Assembly (NCBI GenBank): GCA_934045075.1
Contig: OW203724.1
Coordinates: 546,001-610,000, forward strand
Reading direction: 5' to 3'
Source: Yponomeuta sedellus
Taxonomy: Eukaryota; Arthropoda; Insecta; Lepidoptera; Yponomeutidae
Length of the DNA stretch: 64,000 nt
The notes under the pieces are model-generated. The model was not told the DNA's origin, made no database searches, and saw nothing but the letters and a program-made list of their open reading frames with translations. Below are positions 1 through 12,400 of this stretch, in pieces. Every line of letters begins with the position of its first letter. Positions within the stretch are counted from its first letter, which is position 1. A program made the position numbers and the translations under genes.

Positions 1-409
1 TTCGTTTCGTTTCGTTTCGTTTCGTTTCGTTTCGTTTCGTTTCGTTTCGTTTCGTTTCGTTTCGTTTCGTTTCGTTTCGTTTCGTTTCGTTTCGTTTCGT
101 TTCGTTTCGTTTCGTTTCGTTTCGTTTCGTTTCGTTTCGTTTCGTTTCGTTTCGTTTCGTTTCGTTTCGTTTCGTTTCGTTTCGTTTCGTTTCGTTTCGT
201 TTCGTTTCGTTTCGTTTCGTTTCGTTTCGTTTCGTTTCGTTTCGTTTCGTTTCGTTTCGTTTCGTTTCGTTTCGTTTCGTTTCGTTTCGTTTCGTATCGT
301 TTCGTTTCGTTTCGTTTCTTTTAGTTTCGTTTCGTTTCGTTTCGTTACGTTTCGTTTCGTTTCGTTTCGTTTCGTTTCGTTTCGTTTCGGTTCGTTTCGT
401 TTCGTTTCA
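1..409. repeat. TTCGT pentanucleotide array
   Basis: An almost pure array of the 5-bp unit TTCGT runs from the window edge to about position 409, with a few substitutions after position 295. It decays into TTTTA-rich sequence. It is cut by the window start, so its full length is unknown. Confidence 0.97.
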
Positions 410-619
410 TTTTATTTTATTTTAACTTAACTTAAAATTAGTATTAAGGTTAGTTACATGTATAACCAGCAGCATTTTCTTCAGTTTACAATATAAAAAT
501 ATTAGAATACAATAGGCACAGTGTGAGAAATGCATGCAATAGTTGGGTAATAAGTCAGATAATGTGCCCATAACCACGTCATCAATAAAATATATGCTTT
601 TAAAAAATCTTACACTATT

Positions 620-1385
620 ATGGCTGATTCAAATATAACAATTCCACAGTTACGCATAGCGCAGTATAATATACAAAGTCTTAACAGTAAGAAACCATCA
701 TTAATAAAAAAAATACAAAAAGAAAATATAGACATTTGTTTGCTGAATGAAACCTGGTTAAAAGATAACAACAAGTTTAGAATCCCTGGTTATAATTAGG
801 TATGTACAGTAAAAATGCAATTAATAAACACAATGGAGTAGCCATTCTAGTAAGACCTTAATTAAAATACACTGTTTTAGATACAACTTTTTATGATGAT
901 ATACAAACTATTGCTATTTCATTGTCTACAGAATTAGGTATTATAACTGTTTTATGTGTAGGTATACTGCCCACCTAGAGGTGGTCATATCAGGATAAAT
1001 AGATTGACTAACATTATAAAAGATCTCCCTTAACCTATTCTTATAAGTGGTGACTTTAACGCGCACCATGTTGCTAAAGGTCGAGGTCAGGACTTGCATA
1101 ATGTAAGTGACGAAAATGGTCTTTGCATTTTGAAGGAAATTATACAACTGTGAAACGTCCCACACAAAATCCTTCTGCTATTGATGTTACCTTTGCTAGT
1201 GCAAGTCTGGCGCCATTTTGTCAATTGTCTGTGCATGACGATCCTATGGGAAGTTACCACTATCCCACAATTACTGAAATAGCTTTGGCTATTGATAAAT
1301 ATTAGATTAACCCTCCTGTTGAAAAGTTTTTATTCAATAAAATCAACTGGAATAAGTATCATGGATTGTCTGAAAACTATTAATT
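620..1385 (+). mobile_element. decayed non-LTR retrotransposon, endonuclease domain
   Basis: Translation from the ATG at 620 begins like the apurinic-type endonuclease of a LINE ORF2, with AQYNIQSLNSKK and DICLLNETWLK, then hits a stop near 797. Further frames carry PPRGGHIRI and ISGDFNAHH, the second being the conserved GDFNAH motif. Several stops and frameshifts break it, so it is inactive. Only the endonuclease part is present and no reverse transcriptase follows. The clade cannot be fixed; jockey-like or RTE-like is likely. Confidence 0.75.
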
Positions 1386-1885
1386 TAATTTAGGCACTAT
1401 CCCCTGCCGAATCCCATAATTCACAACCGGCAAACGATTTTTTACTGTGCACACTTTTAGAATTCTTTCTTTATTATTTATTTATACGAAAAACAGTCTT
1501 ACAAAAACATGTACCTACGATTGTCGTATAAAGAAATGAGACTCATACTTAGTTTTCCCTTTTTTTATATAGCTCATTTTTTATCCCTTAAAAATAACTA
1601 GTAAAAAGCTAACCAAATTCAAGCCACAATAAAAGTACAGAAAACAAATTAGTCAGCTAACTTTTACATAAGAATATAATTTTTGAATGAGTTTAGTCAA
1701 AATATAAATTTCACTCAAATTCTATCGTAAAATAACACAAAAGCTGAATTCAATTAGCATTTTGCAACAAAGAAATAAACAAAATCGACTCCAAACGTGT
1801 TCATTATAAATTTATAAAAGACCTACGATTCCACAGATATGCAACTTCACAATTGTGCGATTAAATTACCTAGATTTGCGAGCAC
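1386..1885. other. AT-rich spacer, no gene seen
   Basis: About 500 bp of AT-rich sequence with no open frame, repeat or motif that I recognise. Confidence 0.6.
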
Positions 1886-2335
1886 GAAGTGAATTTTATT
1901 TGTATCTTAATGAGTCAAGAAAACTGGATCGAAATGCAACAAAATAATATACCATTTGATAACTCTGAGGTTAGAGCACAACTCCTACAAAAAGTAAACT
2001 TGTACAAGCAAGAATATCAAGCACACGTTATCGATGAAATGGCTAAAGGGAAGGGGGTTGCAGTGTTAAGACTACCTCATATCATAGTGAGCTCAACCCT
2101 ATGGAGCCCAATGGGCTCAAGTAAAAGGCTATGTAGCGACTAAAAATAAAACATAAATTATATGAAATGAAATCATTACGGAATGGGAAGCACTTACATG
2201 TATCACTGCAGAGCTGGCGAAGTTGCATGAAACATGTTGAGGAGGAAAAAAAAAGATGCGCCTATTAAACGGTATTGCAGATGACATGAAGGAGCACGTC
2301 ATTATAAATTTTGGTACAAAGTTTGGTATAAAGTT
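1886..2335 (+). pseudogene. DDE transposase C-terminal remnant
   Basis: The frame at 1889-2143 contains NNIPFDNSEVRAQLL, then YQAHVIDEMAKGKGVAVLRLP, which breaks by frameshift where a PPYHxELNP-type catalytic block is expected. About 100 bp further a second frame gives CMKHVEEEKK, like the C-terminus of the same insect transposase family. A related remnant lies at 47790-48120. It is decayed and has no recognisable termini. The family match rests on recalled motif order, so the exact superfamily is uncertain. Confidence 0.55.
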
Positions 2336-3396
2336 AGGTATAAAGGTTAGGTATAAAGTTTGGTAAAAATGCTTCCTACAAATTGTACGCATATTTTGAA
2401 TGTATAGAACCCATGGCTCTCCGTGACCTCTATTTCACCTTCTGTTTTTTGTTATATGAAATAGACTACTTTGAGCTGAACTGCGGACAGACAAAGAGAT
2501 AGCCAGGCAGACGAACAGACATGGCGAAACTATAAGGGTTATATTATAATATAAGACTACCTAACATTAATGATTTGGGAAAAAAATTACAGAGTAGAGG
2601 TTTTCGCTGCTTTTTCTCCAGTCTAAACTGATCTAACTCGACACGAAGTTATCTAACTACTAGATAGCATGAAGGAAATAGGATTCACTAATTCACATTT
2701 CACATTTTAAGTTATCGAAGCTGGCTGGAATCGGATGCATGTACAATAAGGGTTTTGTTTGTGGGGAGTCGATTCCACTGGAACACTCCTGTGTGTTTTG
2801 ACCGGTTTACAGCAGGACTTCCTGGCCGGACTCCGGTCAGGATATTATACTGTAGAAATGTAGGTACATATTGTATTTAAACATCTCGCTGTGACTTGTT
2901 TCTATCAATAAATAATATTTGATTTGATCTGACTAAATGTGAATTTATTGTGGTAGGTTAAAATTTGTAAAGTGACTGTTAACACTTATCAGTTAATTTT
3001 TTTCTGTAGTAGATAGAGTAGGTACCTAGGTACCTACTTTATATTATCTAGCTGCTAAAGTTAGATTTCCTTATCAGTATCAAGAATCACAAATGTGCGT
3101 CTTTTGCAAAACAAATGACAACTTGTAAGTCAATCGCGTAGATAGGTAGGCTGTTTATCAACGCTAAGCACCTAAATCAGAAAGCAGTAATATGTAAGCA
3201 GATAATTATTAGGGTCTTGACTGTTACAACACAAATAACGGCACTATCAATCCCTGATAAGTAAAATGATGTTATTTCTTGAAAGGAATCTTGTTGTTCC
3301 ATACGAATCCATTATCAGATCATTAAGAAATTCCGAAGGAGACGGAGTGTTGAAAATATTTATGTGCTAAGTTAATTTATCGTTGACCTACCTATC
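2336..3396. other. upstream region of AASS, no gene seen
   Basis: It begins with imperfect 12-bp repeats of a GGTATAAAGTTT-like unit (about 2310-2365). The rest is AT-rich. The AASS promoter and 5' UTR should lie in its last part, but I see no convincing TATA box or initiator. An in-frame TAA at 3373-3375 lies 24 bp before the proposed AASS start. Confidence 0.5.
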
Positions 3397-3462
3397 ATGT
3401 TAAAAACACAGTGTTTTGCGTCATACAGACGCTTGCAACTGGCCCAGTATTCTACTTCTAAG
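3397..3462 (+). CDS. AASS: AASS exon 1, mitochondrial leader
   Basis: 22 codons starting [19 protein letters not shown]. They are rich in K, R, S and hydrophobic residues with no acidic residue, as expected for a mitochondrial targeting peptide. The donor is AAG|GTAAGG, phase 0, which joins exon 2 in frame. An in-frame stop lies 24 bp upstream. The exon is placed by leader character, donor and phase rather than by strong conservation, so an alternative first exon is possible. Confidence 0.75.
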
Positions 3463-6400
3463 GTAAGGCCATACCAACGTAGTTTGTGTACGCGAAACAC
3501 GAGGCTCGGGCCATGTCTGCGCCAGCAGCTGGCAGGAATATCATCTGTATCGCCAATGATATACGTTTTGCCTTCGTTCGTGGATTCAGTAGGGTCAGAA
3601 GCTATCATTATTGAACGGTCGACAGTTGATAACTACCGACTGCGCTTGAAAGAAGGTATAATGCCCGACGAATAACTTGACCAAATGACTTTGACTTTGC
3701 AGGAAAAGAATTACGTATTTTGGGTCTCATTAGCGGGAGTCAATGGTTGCAACTTAGAATTCTTTGCACTTAAGTTTAGCCACTTAATATATCATTACAT
3801 AAATTCACGCCTGTGTCCCGAAGTGGTAGAAACAGGCCAAGATTGGCCACTGGCCGAGATCCTGACCAACCTGTGCCGCTTCGCTTCGTAATTGTATAGA
3901 ATACCAAAAACGTTCCAGCACTGCATAAAATATTATTTATTTTATACTTTGCCTAGGTTTTGTATATAATGCGGAATACACCTTTATAGGTACCTCTGAA
4001 ATTATCATTTTCTGTTTTTTTGTACATCTATGTCCTTCTCTAGTGTATTAGTCCAGTTCATTCAAAGGTTGTCTGGAAGAGATCAATTTTAGTGATAAGG
4101 TCGCCGTCTGTAAAGCCGTCTGTGGAAATATCTGTGTAATATCCATTTTTATGTACAATAAAGTGTTCTCTATCTCCACGTCTACCTATCAACACGTCGG
4201 GTAATGGATATAGTAGCAGGCAGTACCTAAACGAATGACACTTCGCGTGTTTATAGACGTGTGGGTTATTTTGAAAGAAAATGCCTTTTTTGCACGAATA
4301 TCGTACTTATGGTGGTCCGACTTATACATTTTACCTTTCTATATAGGCAATTTCACCCATGAAATTTTTAGCCTCTAAATAGGTTTTTAAATTTGTTCCT
4401 TAGCACGGGTTAGTGCATTAAAAATAAAAATAGTATAAACACGTGGTACAGTGATATCGTTCCGATGTTAAACCTAACTGCAAAGTAGGTAGTCGGGGCT
4501 GTAAGTAATGCAATTTGCTTAAGTCAGATGTCGCTGCCTGTACGTAATACAGAGAATATTGTAAAGAGGTTCGAAATTTCACTGATGCCGTGAGTCGCCC
4601 ATTGGCTCAATTGGTTGAGCGCTGGTACGGATAGCCAGAGGTTGCGGGTTCGAATCCCGGCGTGGGTGAAATTTTTAGCCTCTAAATAGGTTTTTAAATT
4701 TGTTCCTTAGCACGGGTTAGTGCATTAAAAATAAAAATAGTGTATTAAATATTTTTTTATTTTGAAATTAAATTAATGTGATGAAGCGAAGGTGATCTGC
4801 TGATCTGTCAGGATAGTGGAAAGTGGCAGTACCTGATGGGATAGAGGCGTGAGGTTGTTATGTTATGAAATGTTTTTTTTTTTTATGAAATGATGGGTGA
4901 AATAAATAGCGACGAAAATGTCCGAAAATAAGTTTACGCGGAATCATTGGTTAATGAAGCATTATGTGTGACTATCACTGTATAAAACTATGAGTGTCTC
5001 GAAATATTTTATACCTACCTACCACGTTGAAGAAAGTGAATAGTTGCATAAACTTTATGATGCACATCAGGAATTCAAGGTTGGAATACCATGTAAAAAT
5101 ATAACTAACCATGATAATGAACTGTTATACCTGCAACGTTTCGAACCACACCAGGAAAAATAAAAGGAATTCGTCGTCATGCATATCCGAATTTATTCCC
5201 GATTTCAAGTAGTTGCCGTTATACGTAGAATTGAGGTACAATTTTTACTATTTCTCTAGTTTTTAGAGATTACTATGCCGCCGCTGTCTGTCTGTCTGTT
5301 CGTCGTAGCCAGTTTTATTTTATAAGGTTGTTATAAAAGTAATTTTTCGGTAACCACGAGGGTTTTGGTTTGTACATGCTTACTGTAGGTGCCTACTATA
5401 CAGTTTAAAATACTTAATGCACATAGCTGCATTGTATTTAAATGTCTAAGGGACTCAATGGAATACGCAATATAATGAAGATATCATCAACCTATTGCAA
5501 CCATTGCCGGTGGTCCAATTTAGTGACTACGTTAAATTCAGTGGGACCGAGTAATTCGAATCAATCACTTGAATCAACAATAGGCGCGATCAGATGCAGG
5601 ATGGGTGACCGTCCCGTGGCTACCGCTAGTGGCATTTTTTTCCGAGCGCTTCCGTGATTCGCAATGCACGTTGGTGCATTTCGCAAAGCCATTGGTGCCG
5701 GCTGTCATGTTATGGCAGTGTTGTTAAGCCCTGTCGGAGGCCTTATGGGCGGCTTGATAACTTCTGACAGTATGGGCCACCCCTGTCTTACAATCCTCCA
5801 CCAATCCGGACTTAGCCCCTGTGGTGGAGTATGGCCTAACCTTCATGCTAGGCAGGAAGAGACCCTGTTCATCAAATGACACACTTCTTTTGATTATGAC
5901 TCATTTATTTCGCGTTTCCATGCCAATCGATATAATATGGAAGTAGGCAGGTACTGTTATCTATATAGGTAGTGATAGAGATATTCGTTACCATAACACA
6001 TTAATCAGAACTGTCACTACCTACTTAGGTTAGCCATTTACGATTGTAATTTTTTAGGGTTCCCTACATCAAAAGTAAAAAAAACATATTCACTTCATTG
6101 ACAACTTCGGCCCTTACTTATAGGATACTACCAAGACCTTTTTGCGTGGAACGCAATGTTGAAAATAATATTGTAATAAGTATGTACTTAATGTCTTAGA
6201 GGTGAAGAAATCAAATGAATCTGGTGATGTATGCCTTTAGCTCGCTCGTGACATAGTGGAACCAAGTGATTGGAATCAATCACTTGAGATATGCTGCAAC
6301 AAGCGCCGTTAGGTGCTGGATAGGTGACTGTCGAGTGACTACCGCTAGTGGCATTAATTCCGAGCGCTTCCGTGCCTCGCAAGGCACCTTAAGCCATTGG

Positions 6401-9400
6401 TGCCGGCTGTCATGTAAAGGCTGTCGTTAAGCTCGCAGTAAGGCCAGAAGTTAGTGTCAGAAGTTATCAAGCCGCCCATAAGGCCTCTGACATGGCTTAT
6501 CGACTACCATTAGATGACAGCCGGCACTAACGGCTTAACGTGCCTGTCAAAGCACGGAACCAGGCCAGGTTATCGGTCAAAGTTATTTGACCAAATTTGT
6601 TTGTTACACTTTTTTGCACATAATACTAAATAAGCACTTAAAAACAGGATTAAAATACTGAATGATTTAAACCTTCTTATTTTCTTAAAACCTGCATGAA
6701 AATTAATTTTTATTCTTCTCCTTCTTCTTACTCAGTCAAACTTGATCTCTATTCTCCAGTCCCGCCAAGTGATCGCCATCAGGCGAGAAGACCAGTCAGT
6801 ATGGGAGCGCCGCGCGCCTTTCGCTCCGGCTAATGTCAAGCGACTCGTGCGCAAGGGAGTCAAGGTCATCGTGCAGCCGTCCAACAGACGAGCTTATCCT
6901 ATGCAGGTAAGTTTTTATTGCCGAATACACCTCATAATGGTATTTGAAAAGATAGTCCGAGTTAGTTTAAAGAAACTCACAGGCTTGCATGAAGGTGTTT
7001 AACCTGGTGGTTAATAGTGAAAACACAACAAGACTACTGTCCGAGACTACTACTATTTTTTTCTTTTTTTAATAAATAAATAAACATTCATGGATATATT
7101 ACACAGAACTCGTTAGCCCTATACTAAGTATAACTAAATTACTTGTGCTATAGGTGCTAATTCGACGATGGATATAATATAATAAATACATAGATAACAT
7201 CCAAGACGCGAGACAAACTAGAAAAGTTCGTTTCCTAGTTTGACCCGGCCGGGGATCAAACCCGAGACCTTCGGTTTTACAGTCAGCGTGCCAAACCGCT
7301 GCGCCACCGAGGCCATCAAACTTCATGAGGCTAACCCGTTCCCGCACACTAACAAATTGTTTATCCACTGTAAACAATTGTCAGTAGGCCTTTTTTGTAC
7401 ACTTTGACTGACAGCTTATTCGTGTACGGGTTAACAGCTTATTAGTGTATGAAAAACCAGGGGTTCGATGACAATTTACCCGCTAAATATTTTCTTCAGG
7501 TGAAACTTCACCCTTTTCAAATCTCTAGGCGACACCTCATCCGTAAGTGGTATCGCTATACTTATGTGGTCAGCGTATGCCGCGTATACTTATTTGACGT
7601 GTTTTATTCTCATTTTAGTCGTACATAAGCGCCGGCGCAGTCATTCAAGAAGACATAAGCGAGGCGAGCGTGATATTCGGCGTGAAGCAAACTCCGATCG
7701 ACCTCCTCATCCCCAACAAGACGTATTGCTTCTTCTCGCACACCATCAAGGCCCAGGAGGCAAATATGCCGATGTTGGATGCCATATTGGCTAAGGTGAG
7801 CTCCTTGTTACCTCTCTACACTAGGGCCATCTGGATGGCCCAAATCCCATAGGCCATCGTGAAGAGGCGATTTTTTTTCGAAATGCTTGAAGGCTCCGTC
7901 GCTCCTGAAAACTTGTCCTTGAAAATTTCGGGGAAAGCACAGGCTATTTGACATGTAGGTAAAAAAGTAATAATTGTATACATCTGTATCAATTATGATT
8001 TTAAAAATCGATTTAAGGCATTTTGACTGAAAGAAAATGGAAAAGAAAACACAAGATAAAATTTGATAATTTTATATCTCTAGCAATTTTACCGAAAAAG
8101 GTCAGGATTGGTCGAATCCATAATGATGTTACAACTCAGTAAATATAGCGCTCCGAGACTCGAGAGTTGGCTTCGTTTGTTTACTGACCAGTGACGTCAC
8201 TAATTCCTGTGCGACGCCATATTGCTCAAGAGCGTTCTGGCGGTTTATTTTAAAAATGAGTTTTTATTTGTTTTTTGCAGAAAAAATACACAAGAGATTT
8301 AAATATAATCACTTTCTGAGCACTTATTAAACACCAACAAAATATTTCGGAAACCTGTCAAATAGTCTATTGCTAGCGAGCAATCATTTGAGTTTGCGTA
8401 CCTAATAACAATAACACGATAATGAACTTATCTCACAGATACGCAAGCTATTCACTTTATTTATAGAACCACTCTATGTAAACTTACTTTATCTACTGAT
8501 CTAGTTAGGCTTCGGTTCATTATACAAAATAAATCCCTCTTGTCTCAAATATATGTAAATCGCATTTAACGTTTCCGTATCTCGTAAGGAAAACTCAAAA
8601 TAGGATCGTAGAACGAATTAGTGTACACCATGTTGTGCAATTTAATAAATATAGAGAATAATTGAATTTTCCGTCCGTCTATATACGCCTCTACAGCCTT
8701 TTTCTCAGTAATGGATATGTACGAGTAAAATTTCAGCAAATTATACTTTCATCATCATCATCCATTATGTTCCTCGCCTCAGGAAGGTCTAGGCCGTACT
8801 CCACGACGCGACGGGGCGAAGTCCGGATTGGTGGAGGCTTTTTATGTAGCTTATATCTGTTAAGTAGAGGTGAGTCGTTGGCGAATTATGGGTCAACGAA
8901 AAGAAACTGCTTTTTTAAAAATCAAAACCAGTTTGAATAGCAGCTATTTGGTCAACTGGTTTTACACCAACGAGCGGCAACGACTTTGCTTGTGCTTGCT
9001 GCAAAACGTTGTATCGCGTTGGATCGACGACGCACGAGAACGTGTTTTACTTAAACCAACTGTTATCCCCATTGTCTGTGTTAAACTCACAGAACATAAA
9101 AAAAGAGTAGAAGTCGTAAGTGGGCGGTGCCCGCGTGCCTCACATTAGCAATGTATTGCCTATGCGAAGTCGGTGACAGTTTTGTTGACTTCAGTTGCCG
9201 TGCGCTTCTAGTAAAGAAAAAATGATGAAAACTTTATTAAAATGCCTTGTTATGCTGTGTTAGAGAGCAAAAATAAATGTTGGGGACCAAAACATACCGA
9301 TCATGCCGTAACATTTCATCTTTAGGACGTATTTCATTGTATTTTTAATTAAATTTGTAATGACATGAACACGGAAAGCAATGCGAAAATGAGAAAGTGA

Positions 9401-12400
9401 AATCACCTTTATTTACTGGCTAGTAAAGTTAAATTTTCATTGAAGAAAATGTACATTCTCTAGAAATTTCTGTCGAAATTTGAATTCTACTCGATTACGG
9501 ATGGGGGCACACATGATAAAAATCTATCGATAATTACTTGTCTATGACTTAGTAGTCATACATACTTAACGGTACTTAGGTATTGTAAATTCCAATAAAT
9601 TCGTCTAAGTAGGTAAAATAATTATTGTTATTTTATACCTACTTCCTAAGTGCCTTTTCATATGCACCCGGTCGCCGTCCGGTCGCCGGGCCGGGTAAAG
9701 TAGTAATGTATGAGCTCCGGTCGCCGGCTGGTCGTTGTGCATGTGAAAACTGTCTTTGGAGCTCATACATTACTTTTCATACAAGACATGACATGAGCAC
9801 ATGCAAGACATGAGCACAGCTAGATGGCGATATAGTTTTTCTTTACCAGTTTATCAGGGACTGAAATATTTAAGAAACTATCAAAGTAATTTTAATCTTA
9901 CATTTTTAAATATTCCAACCGAGATGTAAAGTGAGGTTATCGAAAACGACTCATATGGTTTTTGTTACTTCAGTTCAAAATATTAAGTAGTTTACTACTG
10001 TTTACCTGTTCGAGTGGTTGTTCTCTTGGCGAGCATAAGATTTTTGTTTTGTTAAGTTTTTTTTATTATTCTGCTATTTGCCCTTAATACTTCTACCCCT
10101 TTGACAACAGCAAACGGAGGCAATAATAAAACAACCCTCTCGGATTCAAAACAATTTGGAAGTGAGTTTTCGTTTAGTTTTCCTAAGGAAACGGGATATG
10201 AAATTAAAATGGAAGGCAGCGATAAGAAGGCAAAATTGGTTCCCAACGAAGATGAGCACAATATATTCAGAGCATTTTCATGAACACTTCATAATAACTA
10301 AAAAAGGCGGAAGGTGGCACTAATGTGATGCAGCAATACCAGAAAAAATGTGCTTCACTTCCAGGTTAGACTCCTGCGTAAAAATGAAATTATATTAGTA
10401 CAATCATCCATTAGTATTACGTATGAAACATGGCGTACAGATAGACAAAGATCTGAATTGAGTCGTAGAATAATATTTCCCGTGTTATAATTTCTAACGC
10501 CGGCGAAGCAGCGGGTTAAAGCTAGTTTTAATAAAAGATAACATTTTAAAATATTACGAAATCTACCACATTGTTTTATTTGTGCATCTATCCACCCTAT
10601 TAGTATTAATTCTTTATTGCACAAAAGATAATGTAAAAAGATGCATTTTCCACGAGTAAAGTCGGTACCAGTATTCGTATTCGGCCGTTAATGTGTTAAA
10701 CTGTTTGAATAATTTGTCGAAAGGTTCACTCTATCGATAAACTAGAACTCGCATTGTCCCATCCCAAACTGAGAATGTACTTGTTTTTCAATTTTGAACT
10801 TTATGTCTTACTAGGTAAAAGTTCTTTTCGGTCCGACGCGGTGGTAGTTCCATCTAGTGTAGAGTAGCGTTACTACAAAATGTCAACCTTAATGTCATCA
10901 TTGTCATTTGACTTTGATCATTGTTAACATTGTGAAAAGGTGCATATTTTACTTGAAATTTTTATGATGTACACCTTTTCGGCATTGACTTTATTTACCA
11001 ATGGCAGCTTGGCATTCGTAGTGTGCGTTTGGTTTATGTGTATCAGTTTGGTTACACTGGTTTTCGTACTAAAGTGTCATGTCACTACTTCTACTCTTTT
11101 TTTATGTTCTGTGGTTAAACTAGTCATGTTTTGTGTTTTGTATTCCTATGAAAGATTTAATAAATTGGTAATTTAATTAAGTACTTCCCTTCATTCTTTA
11201 TCAGGGAATCTTTATCAGGTATATCAATTTATCAATAAAATAATATTTTCCAGCCAGACAGTCCTAGTCTGGCTGGAAAATATTATTTTATTATTGAAAA
11301 CATGTTTATCAAAATAATATTTTCCAGCAAACTAAAAGTGCAAGTCGTTGGATCAAGGTCACGCGTGCATGCACGGCGATAACCGCCATGTCCGCCATTC
11401 GTTCGACTATTTCCGCGCATGTGCGGAGCGGCTTGTCAACGACAAGCAAATGTCTGACTTAGCAAATTGCATTACTTACAGCCCCGACTACCTACTTTGC
11501 AGTTAGGTTTTAACATCGGAACGATATCACTGTACCCACATGATGCAATTTGCTTAAGTCAGATGTCGCTGCCTGAACATAATACAGAGAATAGTGTAAA
11601 GACGTTCGAAATTTCACTGATACCGTGAGTCGCCCATTGGCTCAATTGGTAGAGCGCTGGCACGGATAGCCAGAGGTTGCGGGTTCGAATCCTGGCATGG
11701 GTGAAATTTTTAGCCTCTAAATAGGTTTTTAAATTTGTTCCTTAGTACGGGTTAGTGCATTAAATATAAAATAAAAAATTGTGTAAAGAGGTTTGCACCG
11801 TTAAAAAGTACTTTCAAAACCTAACCTTTGTAACCCATCGATTACCGGTCGTTCGCCGTGACTAGCGCCACTTGAACTTGCTATGTTAGGCTATGTTACT
11901 AAGTGCTAGTCACCTTATCACTGTGTCGAATATTATTTCTTATTCAACCTAAAGCAACCCAATGCTTCTGATGCACGCCATTCATTTCGGTCTTGGCCTT
12001 TCCGAATCCAGTCTTTTCCTGCTACTTTGACCAGGTCGTCCGTTTCATTGGTTGTATGCCTACACTTCTGCTTCCGTCTCTATGTCTCCAAGCTTGCCCT
12101 TTTACACCCTATCTTTTGTCTTGTCTACGGCACATTATTATAGCCTGCCCATTTCCACTTCTTACGCGAAATCACCATGGCTATGTCGGTTAGTTTCGTT
12201 CTTCTTCGCATTTCGGTGCTTCTGATCCGATCTCGAAATGAGATACCCAACATAGCTCTATAAACCTGCAGTTTGTGAGTAAACCATGATAGGGAGGGCA
12301 CATTGTTTGAACATCTGACGCTTCAGGTTTATTGGTGTAAAGGGGGCCACCCCTTTAACATTTTGGACAGCTTGCCAGAAGCTTCCCATCCCAAACGGAT

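Larger units (their letters stand above)
3463..6759. other. AASS intron 1, repeat-filled
   Basis: A 3.3-kb intron containing repeat family F fragments (3807-3890, 4780-4862), a SINE-A copy (4351-4740) and two copies of repeat family D (5507-5880, 6237-6560). The remaining stretches are AT-rich without recognised features. Confidence 0.8.
9088..11113 (+). mobile_element. P-like DNA transposon, 2026 bp, non-autonomous
   Basis: Inverted termini start CACAGAACATAAAAAAAGAG and match over 27 bp. They are flanked by a perfect 8-bp target duplication GTTAAACT (9080-9087 and 11114-11121). A short open stretch near the left end (9242-9322) resembles the start of a THAP DNA-binding domain. Inverted termini beginning CA, 8-bp duplications and a THAP-like start fit the P superfamily; hAT is the alternative. 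No catalytic domain is seen. Related copies form the composite at 22094-29302. Confidence 0.8.

Noticed and set aside
4591..4670. tRNA gene candidates here and at 11633, 29369, 30350, 46840, 51380, 59465, 62540 and 63900
   Set aside because: All carry A and B boxes but also SINE bodies or tails, occur in families, and several have target duplications. They are retroposons.
10101..10283. 60-codon plus-strand frame inside the P-like element
   Set aside because: It could be a remnant of an element protein exon, but no domain is recognisable and the homologous regions of the other copies are disrupted.
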